A program made the translations under genes and the position numbers. This document shows, one piece after another, positions 27,070-37,391 of a stretch of 64,000 bases of DNA (its first letter is position 1; each line of letters begins with the position of its first letter). A model generated the notes under the pieces. It worked only from the letters and a program-made list of their open reading frames with translations. It did not search any database and was not told where the DNA came from. Location of the stretch: the NCBI RefSeq assembly GCF_023922585.1, contig NZ_JAMFTN010000020.1, positions 179,595 to 243,594 on the forward strand. The letters are read 5' to 3'. The DNA comes from Aliidiomarina quisquiliarum. GTDB lineage: Bacteria; Pseudomonadota; Gammaproteobacteria; Enterobacterales; Alteromonadaceae.

Positions 27070-28746
27070 ATGATTTATCGCCATATTGTTGGTTTATTAC
27101 TTGCTGTTAGCCTGGTTGGCTGCGGCGTTGCAGAGGTTCCTAGTAAAACAGTGCACGCGGGGGCCGTGGCCTCGCCCGATAAATACGGCGCGGCAGTAGC
27201 AGAACAAGTGCTGCGTAATGGAGGAAATGCCGTTGATGCCGCCGTAGCTACCGCGTTCACATTAGCCGTAACCTACCCTGAAGCAGGGAACATTGGTGGC
27301 GGTGGCTTTATGACCATTTGGTTCGACGGTAAAGCCTACTTCTTAGATTATCGCGAAACGGCCCCAGCAGCAGCCCACCGCGATATGTATTTAGACGAAA
27401 ACAAGCAGGTAATTGACAACTTAAGCCTTATTGGCGCCCAGGCCAGTGGTGTGCCTGGCACGGTAATGGGGCTATGGGAAGCACATCAAAAGTTTGGCAG
27501 CTTGCCTTGGGGTGAGTTAGTAAACCCAGCTATTCACTATGCCGAGAATGGCTTTAAAGTATCAGCGAAACAGTCTATATACCGAGAGAACTTGTTTGAA
27601 AAGCTAGCCGCAAGCACCAACTTTATGGACTACTTCGGCACCATGGAAGCAAATACAACCTTGGTACAAACAGAACTAGCAACAACCCTTGGCCGTATTG
27701 CAACGCACGGGCCTAGCGACTTTTACCAAGGCGAAACGGCGGCATTGCTAGTGGCGCAAATGGAGCGCGACGGCGGCCTTATTACGTTAGAAGACTTAGG
27801 CTCATATACAGCTGTTTGGCGTGAGCCTGTAATAACCGACTGGCAAGGTTACCAGTTAGTCACAGCACCACCGCCAAGCTCAGGTGGTATTGCTTTAGCT
27901 CAATTACTTGGTTTAAAGCAGCGGCTAGCTAGCCACTTTGAAGGTACTGCATTAAATAGCACTCAGTATGTGCACCTAATGGCAGAAATTGAAAAGCGCG
28001 TGTTTGCCGACCGTGCCGACTACTTAGGCGACCCAAGCTTTGTAACAGTGCCACAAGCAAAACTACTAGAGCCCGCTTATTTAGACCAGCGTGCGAGCGA
28101 AGTGAATACGCAAAATATCTCTGTAACGGCCGATGTGAAGCCAGGGTTAGAGGGCTACCACACCACTCATTTCTCTATTCTAGATAAAGACGGCAATGCG
28201 GTTTCCAACACCTACACCTTAAACTTAAGCTACGGCAGCGGAGTGGTGGTAGAAGGTGCAGGCTTTTTAATGAACAATGAAATGGATGACTTCTCGTCGA
28301 AAGCGGGTGTACCGAATGCCTTTGGCGTAGTGGGCAACGATGCCAACTCCATTGAGCCAGGTAAGCGTATGCTGTCGTCGATGGCACCAAGTTTACTGCT
28401 GAAAAATAACCAAGTGGAGCTAGTGATTGGCACCCCAGGTGGCTCGACCATTTTCACTTCTATTTTCCAAGTAATAAATAACCTTTACGACTACGACATG
28501 AGCTTAGCCGACGCCGTTGCCGCGCCGCGCTTTCATCATCAGTTATTGCCTAAAGACCAAATAAATATGGAGCCCTACGCGCCACTTGCAGCAGAAACGC
28601 AACAGGCCCTAACCAATAAAGGTTACAACCTAGTTACCCAAGGTTGGAACTTAGGCGACATTCAAGCTATTAAAGTAACAAACGGCCATGTGGAAGCTGT
28701 GGCCGACCCGCGTTCGCGAGGTGTAGCGAAGGTGTTTCCTTACTAA
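27070..28746 (+). CDS. ggt: Gamma-glutamyltransferase, lipoprotein
   Basis: The 558-residue proenzyme hydrolyses or transfers the gamma-glutamyl group of glutathione. It has a lipobox (SLVGC), the family start SPDKYGAAVAEQVLRNGGNA followed by AVDAAVAT, and the autocleavage/nucleophile site YHTTHFS, where T365 becomes the N-terminus of the small subunit. The glycine loop PPPSSGGIAL binds substrate. ATG 27070 is preceded by GGAG. Together with the divergent M28 peptidase it fits periplasmic recycling of glutathione and small peptides. Confidence 0.92.
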   Translation: MIYRHIVGLLLAVSLVGCGVAEVPSKTVHAGAVASPDKYGAAVAEQVLRNGGNAVDAAVATAFTLAVTYPEAGNIGGGGFMTIWFDGKAYFLDYRETAPAAAHRDMYLDENKQVIDNLSLIGAQASGVPGTVMGLWEAHQKFGSLPWGELVNPAIHYAENGFKVSAKQSIYRENLFEKLAASTNFMDYFGTMEANTTLVQTELATTLGRIATHGPSDFYQGETAALLVAQMERDGGLITLEDLGSYTAVWREPVITDWQGYQLVTAPPPSSGGIALAQLLGLKQRLASHFEGTALNSTQYVHLMAEIEKRVFADRADYLGDPSFVTVPQAKLLEPAYLDQRASEVNTQNISVTADVKPGLEGYHTTHFSILDKDGNAVSNTYTLNLSYGSGVVVEGAGFLMNNEMDDFSSKAGVPNAFGVVGNDANSIEPGKRMLSSMAPSLLLKNNQVELVIGTPGGSTIFTSIFQVINNLYDYDMSLADAVAAPRFHHQLLPKDQINMEPYAPLAAETQQALTNKGYNLVTQGWNLGDIQAIKVTNGHVEAVADPRSRGVAKVFPY

Positions 28747-28759
28747 CGACTAAGTTCAT

Positions 28760-28801
28760 ATGAGAGCACGGCTAAAGCGGTCAATTTAGTTGTGCTCTTA
28801 T
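28760..28801 (+). terminator. Weak stem-loop after ggt
   Basis: A stem of about 10 bp (ATGAGAGCAC at 28760-28769 with GTGCTCTTAT at 28792-28801, one G-T pair) encloses a 22-base loop 14 nt after the ggt stop. No T-run follows directly. The remaining stretch to 29010 shows no other recognisable signal. Confidence 0.35.
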
Positions 28802-29010
28802 GGGCGCTTTCTTTACATAAAAAGTACGCTAGAGTACTATAATAATTAAACTTTTTGGGCGAAGTGGACCGTTGTACTGAGCTGTATTAATAACCAACAT
28901 CCTGCCATAAAACTCTCTCTCATAATTTACTGTAAATATTGCTATTCCCTTTAGCTGTTTGTAGGTAATGCAAAAGCCGTTAAGGCTGTAATTAGGATAA
29001 GCATTGAACC

Positions 29011-29613
29011 ATGCTACTCAAAAACTTTAATGTGTTAGTTGTCGATGACGTTGTTTTAATGTGCAGCTTTTTATATAGCGCTGCCAATCAGCTTCATGGC
29101 AGCCGCGCACATAAGGCCTTCGACTATAATACTGCCGCTGATATTTTAGAACATGAACCTATCGACTTATTAATCACCGACATTGAGCTAGGCAGCAAGA
29201 GCGGCCTTGATCTGTTGATGAAAATTAGAACCAATGCGTTTACCGCCACTGCTCATGACATTCCTATTATTGTTTTCTCAGGCAACTCATACCGTGAACT
29301 CTTACAAAAGTGTATTTCTTTTGATGCCAACGACTTTCTAGTGAAGCCGGTAACCTATGCGCACCTAAAAGAAAAAATTTATTACCACCTAGAGCATGAG
29401 AAAACTATCCAACCTCCAAGCTACTATATTGAATTAATGCGGGGAGTAAAAAAGCCTGAGCGCGTGAACGCAGAAAGAGCGCGACAGTCGAGCATTTCTA
29501 CAGCGCGAGCGATAAAAAGAAGAGCAGCAGCAACAGAAGATATTTTAGCTGAGTATGAAGAAAAGCTAGAGAATTTAGACAGGTTAGAGTTTTTATTGGG
29601 TATACGGATTTAA
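29011..29613 (+). CDS. Response-regulator receiver protein
   Basis: The 200-residue protein has a REC domain (residues 5-130) with the acidic pair VVDD, phospho-acceptor Asp in LLITDIELGSKSG, the Ser in IIVFSGNSY and the Lys in DFLVKPVT. After it comes a Lys/Arg/Glu-rich helical tail (about 140-200) with no output domain I recognise, probably a coiled coil. It lies just left of the foreign DNA. To the right of that DNA a truncated EAL-REC gene and a histidine kinase continue on the same strand, so the three were probably one signalling locus before the insertion. Confidence 0.83.
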   Translation: MLLKNFNVLVVDDVVLMCSFLYSAANQLHGSRAHKAFDYNTAADILEHEPIDLLITDIELGSKSGLDLLMKIRTNAFTATAHDIPIIVFSGNSYRELLQKCISFDANDFLVKPVTYAHLKEKIYYHLEHEKTIQPPSYYIELMRGVKKPERVNAERARQSSISTARAIKRRAAATEDILAEYEEKLENLDRLEFLLGIRI

Positions 29614-29616
29614 TGG

Positions 29617-29642
29617 TTGATGGGGCACCTTCACCCCATCAA
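29617..29642 (+). terminator. Stem-loop at the boundary of the REC gene and the IS remnant
   Basis: A perfect 9-bp stem (TTGATGGGG at 29617-29625 with CCCCATCAA at 29634-29642) with an 8-base loop starts 3 nt after the REC stop. It may terminate the REC gene or belong to the end of the ISL3-type element. A T-tract is lacking. Confidence 0.4.
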
Positions 29643-29655
29643 TCTGATACCACCC

Positions 29656-30988
29656 TCAGATGGTTGATAGATCGACTCCGTAGTTGAGTTCCTCTGCGAA
29701 GTCCGGCAGTCCGTAACCGATGGTTTTCTTGTAGAAAGGAGAGACCTTCGCAGTCGGTGCCTTCTTCTTGTGCTTCGTGGTGTAGAGCATTCGTGCCCGC
29801 ATCACCTCGAAGGAGTAACCGCGCCCTTCACGGTTCTTGTCCTTGGCCAGTCGGTTGATGGACTCCGTGTAAGCGTTGGTGACGGGCATGTCCGTCTCGA
29901 AGTAGATACTCTGATTAAACACAAGCCTGTTTATGTATCTCACTGAATAATTTTGATGAATCGAAATGGGTGTTGCTTTGTAAGCACGCCCATATTCCGG
30001 TTAAATATTTACGCATGACTGCACACACGGCCTGAATTTTCTTTTTACCGCGAGCTACTAATGCATCGTGGAATGCTTTCACATTTGGATCGTGTTGTAA
30101 CGCTGATAAGGCGGCCAGCAGTTGCGGGAACGCGCCTGTCCAGGTCTCCATGATGAGGCGCTCCCGGTCTGAGACTTCGTGAGCGCGTTTCAGCAGGATT
30201 TTCCGGTCTCCCTTGAGAGTCCGGCTCTGGGACGGTTTCAGCTCCTTTCTGAGGCCCTTGCGCACTCTCTCTAGGGCATCGTTGGCCATGCGCACCACAT
30301 GGAACTTATCGACCACGATACGGGCCTGGGGCAGCACAGCCTTGACCGCTGCCCGGTAGGGGTTCCACATGTCCATGCTGACGATTTCGACCTTCTGCCG
30401 GTCTTTCAGCTTCATCAGGTAGTTGGTCACCACGTCCTGGCGGCGGGTGGCCAGCAGGTCGAGCAGGGTTCGCTCCTCAATGTTGGTCAGAATGCAGCGG
30501 TAGCGCTTGTTCAGGTATAGCTCGTCAATGCCCAGGATGCGGGGCGTCTCGAAGCGGTGCCAGCGCCCCAGGAACTCGGCGCGGGCGTTGAAGATGTCGC
30601 GCACCGTCTTCTCGTCCAGGCCGGTCTGTGCCGCCACAAAGGTGTAGGGGTGGTTGAAGGATTCCTTCTCCACGTACTCATGCAGCCGCAGTGTCATACG
30701 GAATCCGTCCACCATCTCCGGTAGCTGGGGCCTGAATGTTGTCTTGCAGGCCCGGCAGGTGTATCGGCGGCGGACCACCCAGAGAGTGACCCGCTTGCCG
30801 TGGATGGGCAGATCACGATAGGGAACGTCACGCTTGCCGAACCGTACGAACTCACCCTGCACGCCGCATTCCTCGCAGGCGATGGGATCGGGCACGTCCA
30901 CCTGGAAGTGCATTTCGTCGTCGGTTGATTTGCAGCCCAGTACTTGGTATTGCGGCAGGTGAAGGATGTTGTCGGGAAGTTCGGTCAT
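29656..30988 (-). pseudogene. ISL3-family transposase, interrupted by an IS110-type fragment
   Basis: The 5' part (30988 to about 30112) encodes about 290 residues of an ISL3 transposase. It has the N-terminal zinc ribbon (CEECGVQGEFVRFG and YTCRACKTTF), the DDE-region segments RILGIDELYL, IVSMDMWNPYRAAV and IVVDKFHVVRMAND, and LIMETWTGAFPQLLAA. The frame then passes into unrelated AT-richer sequence and ends at 29915. The true ISL3 C-terminus (VTNAYTESINRLAKDKNREG to FAEELNYGVDLSTI) resumes near 29912 and ends at 29656. About 60 ISL3 residues between the parts are missing, so the enzyme is dead. High GC distinguishes it from the host genes. Confidence 0.72.
29915..30112 (-). mobile_element. 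Fragment of an IS110/IS116-type transposase inside the ISL3 gene
   Basis: In frame with the ISL3 start lie about 65 residues that read LSALQHDPNVKAFHDALVAR, GKKKIQAVCAVMRKYLTGIW and FDSSKLFSEIHK. This is the C-terminal end of IS110/IS116-family transposases (the 'AVMRK' helix and the usual 'LFSE' ending). It stops at TAA 29915. The piece replaces part of the ISL3 gene instead of merely interrupting it, so it records insertion followed by deletion. Boundaries are estimated from protein style and the GC change. Confidence 0.6.
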
Positions 30989-31050
30989 GGTGTTGTATAG
31001 GCGTAGGTGTCAGTCAGATCCATCCGGCTCGGCATTGGTGTTTGCTTTTT

Positions 31051-31088
31051 GGGGTCGTCTCAGAATTCGGAAAATAAAGCACGCTAAG
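31051..31088 (+). repeat. 38-bp terminal inverted repeat of the Tn21 subgroup (left end)
   Basis: The 38 bases start GGGGTCGTCTCAGAATTCGG and end AAAGCACGCTAAG. This matches the known Tn21/Tn501 repeat except for two bases in the centre. The merR stop codon lies inside its inner end (31084-31086). Confidence 0.92.
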
Positions 31089-31539
31089 GCGTAGTCACCC
31101 CGTGACTCCCCCGCGCCGATGCAGCGAGCTTCGTTCCGTCTTGCAGTGACGCAATCAGCGGGCAGGAAACGTTCCCTTTCCGCGCATGGCAGGCGCACAC
31201 CAGTTCAGACAGCATGGCCTCCATGCGTGCCAAGTCGGCCATCTTCTCGCGCACATCCTTGAGCTTGTGCTCGGCCAGGCCGCTGGCTTCCTCGCAATGG
31301 GTGCCATCCTCCAGCCGCAGTAGCTCGGCGATTTCGTCCAGGCTAAAGCCCAGCCGCTGGGCCGATTTCACGAACCGCACTCGTGTTACATCCGCCTCGC
31401 CATAGCGGCGAATGCTGCCATAGGGCTTGTCTGGCTCCGGCAGCAGGCCCTTGCGCTGGTAGAACCGGATGGTCTCCACATTGACCCCGGCCGCCTTGGC
31501 AAAAACGCCAATGGTCAGATTCTCAAAATTAATTTGCAT
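31084..31539 (-). CDS. merR: Mercury-responsive regulator MerR
   Basis: The 151-residue regulator represses and, with Hg(II), activates the mer promoter by untwisting DNA. The winged helix is [20 protein letters not shown] and the dimer helix follows. The three Hg(II) ligands of Tn21 MerR are conserved: C82 (GTHCEEA), C117 (VCACHAR) and C126 (NVSCPL). The last 16 or so residues differ from Tn21/Tn501 MerR and the stop lies in the terminal inverted repeat. The gene is divergent from merT across the mer operator. Confidence 0.95.
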   Translation of the reverse strand: MQINFENLTIGVFAKAAGVNVETIRFYQRKGLLPEPDKPYGSIRRYGEADVTRVRFVKSAQRLGFSLDEIAELLRLEDGTHCEEASGLAEHKLKDVREKMADLARMEAMLSELVCACHARKGNVSCPLIASLQDGTKLAASARGSHGVTTP

Positions 31540-31544
31540 ATCGC

Positions 31545-31575
31545 TTGACTCCGTACATAACTACGGAAGTAAGCT
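31545..31575 (+). promoter_or_regulatory. mer promoter with MerR operator
   Basis: The -35 box TTGACT (31545-31550) and -10 box TAAGCT (31570-31575) are separated by 19 bp, the overlong spacer typical of MerR-type promoters. Between them lies the dyad TCCGTA-N6-TACGGA (31550-31567). It drives merTPCA; the divergent merR promoter overlaps it. Confidence 0.9.
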
Positions 31576-31610
31576 TAAGCTATCCAAACCAAATTTGAAA
31601 GGACAAGCGT

Positions 31611-31961
31611 ATGTCTGAACCACAAAACGGGCGCGGCGCGCTCTTCGCCGGTGGGCTGGCCGCCATTCTTGCGTCGGCCTGCTGCCTGGGGCCGCTGGTT
31701 TTGATCGCCTTGGGGTTCAGCGGGGCATGGATCGGCAACCTGACGGTGCTGGAACCCTATCGCCCGATCTTCATCGGCGCAGCGCTGGTCGCGCTGTTTT
31801 TCGCCTGGCGGCGCATCTACCGCCCGGCGCAAGCCTGCAAACCGGGTGAGGTCTGCGCGATTCCCCAAGTGCGAGCTACTTACAAGCTCATTTTCTGGAT
31901 CGTGGCCGCGCTGGTCCTGGTCGCGCTCGGATTTCCCTACGTCATGCCATTTTTCTATTAA
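31611..31961 (+). CDS. merT: Mercuric ion inner-membrane transporter MerT
   Basis: The 116-residue protein has three helices. The first holds the vicinal cysteine pair SACCLGP that accepts Hg(II), and the cytoplasmic loop has the second pair CKPGEVC. It passes Hg(II) from MerP to MerA. It is the first gene of the operon, with a GGAC-type ribosome site before ATG 31611. Confidence 0.95.
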   Translation: MSEPQNGRGALFAGGLAAILASACCLGPLVLIALGFSGAWIGNLTVLEPYRPIFIGAALVALFFAWRRIYRPAQACKPGEVCAIPQVRATYKLIFWIVAALVLVALGFPYVMPFFY

Positions 31962-31976
31962 TCACAGGAGTTCATC

Positions 31977-32252
31977 ATGAAAAAACTGTTTGCCGCCCTC
32001 GCCCTCGCTGCCGTTGTTGCCCCCGTGTGGGCCGCGACCCAGACAGTCACGCTGTCCGTACCCGGCATGACCTGCCCCACCTGCCCGATCACCGTCAAAA
32101 TGGCGATTTCCAGGATTGAAGGCGTTGATAAAGTTGACGTTACCTTCGAACCACGCGAAGCGGTTGTCACCTTCGATGATACCAAGACCAGTGTGCATGA
32201 GTTGATCAAGGCCACTGGCGATGCGGGCTACCCGTCCAGCGTTAAGCAATGA
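31977..32252 (+). CDS. merP: Periplasmic mercuric ion-binding protein MerP
   Basis: The 91-residue protein has a signal peptide (MKKLFAALALAAVVAPVWA) and one heavy-metal-associated domain with the motif GMTCPTCPIT (C33, C36). Tn21 and Tn501 have GMTCAACPIT, so the two residues between the cysteines differ, but both ligands are kept. It captures Hg(II) in the periplasm and hands it to MerT. Confidence 0.95.
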   Translation: MKKLFAALALAAVVAPVWAATQTVTLSVPGMTCPTCPITVKMAISRIEGVDKVDVTFEPREAVVTFDDTKTSVHELIKATGDAGYPSSVKQ

Positions 32253-34406
<2,154 letters not shown>

Positions 34407-34423
34407 GGAAAAGGAGGTGTTCA

Positions 34424-34678
34424 ATGAGCGCCTACACAGTGTCTCGGCTGGCCCTTGATGCCGGGGTGAGCGTGCATATCGTGCGCGACTACCTGCTGCG
34501 CGGATTGCTACGGCCGGTCGCGTGCACCACGGGCGGCTACGGCTTGTTCGATGACACCGCGTTGCAACGGCTGCGCTTTGTACGGGCTGCCTTCGAAGCG
34601 GGTATCGGCCTGGACGCACTGGCGCGCTGGCCGTGCTCACCTGTCCCTGCCATTTGCCGATTCTCGCCATTGTGCTAG
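34424..34678 (+). pseudogene. merD: merD, truncated by a deletion that joins it to merE
   Basis: The first 65 codons ([20 protein letters not shown] to GIGLDALAR) are those of MerD, the antagonist that displaces MerR, including its MerR-like helix-turn-helix. At about 34620 the sequence jumps into merE in a different frame, so the reading frame ends at 34678 with about 19 foreign residues. The C-terminal half of MerD is missing. Loss of MerD would be expected to slow shut-off of the operon after mercury is removed. Confidence 0.85.
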
Positions 34679-34797
34679 CCGGCACGACGGCCGGCGCGTT
34701 CATCGGGGAGCACTGGGGTATTGCAGCCCTCACGCTGACCGGCTTGTTTGTCCTGTCTGTGACGCGGCTGCTGCGGGCCTTCAAGGGAAGATCATGA
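34621..34797 (+). pseudogene. merE: merE, 5'-truncated remnant
   Basis: The frame [20 protein letters not shown] to LLRAFKGRS (58 residues) is the C-terminal three quarters of MerE, a small membrane Hg(II)/methylmercury transporter with the cysteine pair CPC. About the first 20 residues and the start codon are lost. The bases GGCGCGC at the join occur in both parent genes at that point, which suggests deletion by short homology. No in-frame start remains before the first helix. Confidence 0.82.
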
Positions 34798-34862
34798 CCG
34801 CTTCCCAGCCAGCCGAGAGTGGGCAGCTTTGAGCTTCGCTACCAATCTGGAGGAGTACCACC

Positions 34863-35075
34863 ATGAACGCAAACGCCCCGAACACTGCCAGTTGCACCAC
34901 CTGCTGCGTATGCTGCAAAGAAATTCCGCTCGATGCCGCCTTCACCCCGGAAGGCGCGGAATACGTCGAACATTTCTGCGGGCTGGATTGCTATGAACGC
35001 TTCCAGGCACGCGCCAAGGCCGCGACAGAATCTGACATTGCGCCTGTCCCTGGCGGTTCGCAGCCGTCAGATTGA
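34863..35075 (+). CDS. DUF3330 small zinc-ribbon-like protein of mer transposons
   Basis: The 70-residue protein has the Cys cluster [17 protein letters not shown] and a second Cys in [13 protein letters not shown], fitting a treble-clef or zinc-ribbon fold (DUF3330). In Tn21/Tn501-type elements this domain lies at the end of urf2, after an EAL domain. Here the EAL part is absent and only 65 bases separate the merE remnant from this start. GGAGGAG precedes ATG 34863. Function unknown. Confidence 0.72.
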   Translation: MNANAPNTASCTTCCVCCKEIPLDAAFTPEGAEYVEHFCGLDCYERFQARAKAATESDIAPVPGGSQPSD

Positions 35076-35204
35076 GGCATACCCTAACTTGATGTCAGAT
35101 GCCATGTGCAAACGATGTCAGAATAGAGTTAAATTTCCTATTGATTGACATATTCCGTCAAAGGTAACAGATTTCATCCTGACACTTTTGCCTTTGGAGG
35201 CATC
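35076..35204 (+). other. Probable res (resolution) site of the transposon
   Basis: The 129-base non-coding, AT-rich segment directly before tnpR contains repeated TGTCA/TGACA half sites (GATGTCAGATG, GATGTCAGAATAG, TTGACATATTCCGTCAA, CTGACAC). It occupies the place of the three-subsite res region in Tn3-family elements. The subsites were not aligned base by base to Tn21. Confidence 0.55.
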
Positions 35205-35378
35205 TTGCAAGGTCAACGCATCGGCTATGTCCGCGTCAGCAGCTTCGACCAGAACCCGGAACGGCAATTGGAGGGTGTTGAGGTGGCGCGGGTGTTCACC
35301 GACAAGGCTTCTGGCAAGGACACCCAGCGTCCCGAGCTGGAAAGGCTGCTGGCCTTCGTCCGCGAGGGCGACTCATAG
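35205..35378 (+). pseudogene. tnpR: tnpR resolvase, 3'-truncated
   Basis: The frame from TTG 35205 reads LQGQRIGYVRVSSFDQNPER, then the segment with FTDKASGKDTQRP, and then LLAFVREGDS. This is the N-terminal serine-recombinase part of Tn21-subgroup resolvase, with the catalytic Ser in RVSSFDQ. After 57 codons it stops at TAG 35376-35378 in host sequence. The remaining two thirds, including the helix-turn-helix, are missing. Confidence 0.87.
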
Positions 35379-36463
35379 GTTTAGAAGCTCTTATACGCTG
35401 GAATCAACCTGAGATTGGATTGATTGGGCCCGATGAATTTATTCCTCTTGCTGAAGAAATGGGCTTAATTAATGAAATTGGCCAGTGGGTTATCGAAGAA
35501 GCAGCAAACTATAATCGGTCGTTACAAGAGCGAGGCTTAATTGAGCTGGTTATAGCGGTGAATTTGTCTGCGCTGCAATTCAAAACATTAGGGTTTGTTA
35601 AGCAGTTAGGCGAAACGTTAGCTAAGGTGCAATTAGAGCCTAAGTGGTTTGAGTTAGAGCTAACGGAATCATTGGTTTTAGATAACATTGAGCAAGTTGT
35701 TGATAAGTTACAACGACTTAAAAAACTTGGCGTGAAGATAGCCATTGACGATTTCGGCAAAGGTTATTCAAGCCTAAATTACTTAAAGCGCTTACCCATA
35801 GACAAGCTTAAAATTGATAAGTCTTTTGTTCTTGATCTCGTTACAGATGATAAAGACACAGCCATTATACGGGCGATTATAGCCATGGCTCATCAACTAG
35901 GTTTAAAAGTGATTGCTGAAGGAATAGAAACAGCAGCCCAAGCCACGTTACTAGATAGGTATTTATGTGACGAATTGCAAGGCTACTTTTATTCGCGACC
36001 ATTGCCTGCGGAGCAGTTAGAAAAGTTTTTCCAACATTACTTACCAACTCAAACTGTCGATGCAAATTCTACCCAAGAAACACTTCTGCTCGTTGATGAT
36101 GAAGAAAACATTCTCCACTCCCTTAAGCGTATGTTACGCAAAGAACCATTCCATATTTTAACCTGCACGTCTGCAGCAGAGGCTTTTGAATTGCTAGCTT
36201 TACATAATGTACAGGTAATAGTTTCCGACCAGAGAATGCCGGGAATGAGTGGGACTGAATTTTTTAGTCAAGTAAAAAAAATGCACCCCAATACTGTTCG
36301 GTTAATTTTGTCTGGCTATACTGATTTACATTCAGTGAAAGATGCGATTAATCGAGGGTCTATCTATAAGTTCATTACCAAGCCATGGCAGGACGATAGT
36401 CTGATTAAGGAAATAAAAGACGCCTTTCGATTATATAAAGAACGGCACGATATTCGTTCATAG
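35378..36463 (+). pseudogene. EAL (c-di-GMP phosphodiesterase) plus REC domain protein, 5'-truncated
   Basis: The host frame starts at the junction with GLEALIRWNQPEIGLIGPDE, so the E-A-L motif itself is kept but everything before it is gone. Catalytic EAL residues follow: AVNLSALQFK, ELELTESLVLD, IDDFGKGYSSLNYL, KIDKSFV, IAEGIET and the loop QGYFYSRPLP. After the EAL domain (about 225 residues) comes a REC domain with LLVDDEE and VIVSDQRMPGMSG, like the receivers of RpfG-type regulators. No good start codon is left (TTG 35420 is the first candidate). The intact gene probably had an N-terminal sensor or GGDEF domain. Confidence 0.8.
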
Positions 36464-36481
36464 CAAACAGAAGGTAACGTT

Positions 36482-37300
36482 ATGTCCGTAGAGCAGTCAG
36501 AAAATGAGCATCTTAAAAGCAAATTTGACCGGCTTACAGAACAGCTAATGCATTCTGAAAAGCTAGCCTCGCTGGGTCAACTTGCTGCGGGTGTAGCGCA
36601 TGAAATTAATAACCCTATTGGTTATGTGGCATCAAACTTAGGTAGCCTTAAAGAATATATTGACAGCTTAATTAAACTAATTCGTGAAGGCAGTGTGCAA
36701 TTGCCTGCAGATCAAGTTACCGCACTAAAAAAGAAGTATGACTTTGACTACATTGTGCAAGACTTGCCCCAACTTCTTGTTCAGTCTGAAGCAGGCTTGC
36801 AGCGAGTAATCGAAATAATAGGCGACTTAAAAGACTTCTCTTATCTTGAGGAAGCAGAGTTTATAGAGGCCGACCTCCATTCGGGCATTCGCAGCACACT
36901 GAATATTATTGCCAATGAATTAAAGTATAAAGCTGAGTTAAAACTAAACTTTGCCGATCTGCCACGAATTCAATGTATACCCTCTCAAATCAACCAAGTG
37001 CTGCTTAACTTGTTGATGAATGCCGCACAAGCCATTAAAGGCCATGGTGTTATTACCGTAACCACCGGCTACGATGAACATTGGGTGTGGTTTAGTGTGG
37101 CCGACACGGGGGCTGGAATACCTGCCGAAAAAATAGAAGAAATATACCAACCTTTTTATACAACAAAGCCAAAAGGGCAAGGTACTGGTTTAGGCTTAGT
37201 TTTATCGCGCAGCATAGTCGACAAACACACGGGTGTGCTGGAAGTAACCAGTGAACTTGGTGTGGGTAGCTGCTTTACCGTTAAACTGCCTAGAAACTGA
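36482..37300 (+). CDS. Sensor histidine kinase without sensor domain
   Basis: The 272-residue soluble kinase has a short coiled-coil start, a HisKA-type dimer helix with the phospho-His in LGQLAAGVAHEINNPIGYV, and a HATPase domain with N-box QVLLNLLMNAAQAI, G1 box VADTGAGIP, F-box YQPFYTTKP and G2 box GQGTGLGLVLSR. There is no membrane segment. It lies 18 nt after the EAL-REC gene and may phosphorylate that receiver, as do similar kinase/EAL-REC pairs. Its promoter may have been lost with the transposon insertion. Confidence 0.87.
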   Translation: MSVEQSENEHLKSKFDRLTEQLMHSEKLASLGQLAAGVAHEINNPIGYVASNLGSLKEYIDSLIKLIREGSVQLPADQVTALKKKYDFDYIVQDLPQLLVQSEAGLQRVIEIIGDLKDFSYLEEAEFIEADLHSGIRSTLNIIANELKYKAELKLNFADLPRIQCIPSQINQVLLNLLMNAAQAIKGHGVITVTTGYDEHWVWFSVADTGAGIPAEKIEEIYQPFYTTKPKGQGTGLGLVLSRSIVDKHTGVLEVTSELGVGSCFTVKLPRN

Positions 37301-37391
37301 GACGAAATACTATGTTGTATAGTTGAATAAATAAGCGATTGCATTGTAATAAAGATTCGTTATAGTGAAATGAGTCTGACTTGGAGTTGCA

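Noticed and set aside
34551..34832. Alternative frame across the merD/merE join
   Set aside because: It codes for neither MerD nor MerE. The two known proteins read in the other frames on either side of the join.
35378..36463. The EAL gene as the transposon's own urf2
   Set aside because: It has host-like GC, a C-terminal REC domain and lies after tnpR, whereas urf2 of Tn21-type elements lies before tnpR and ends in DUF3330.
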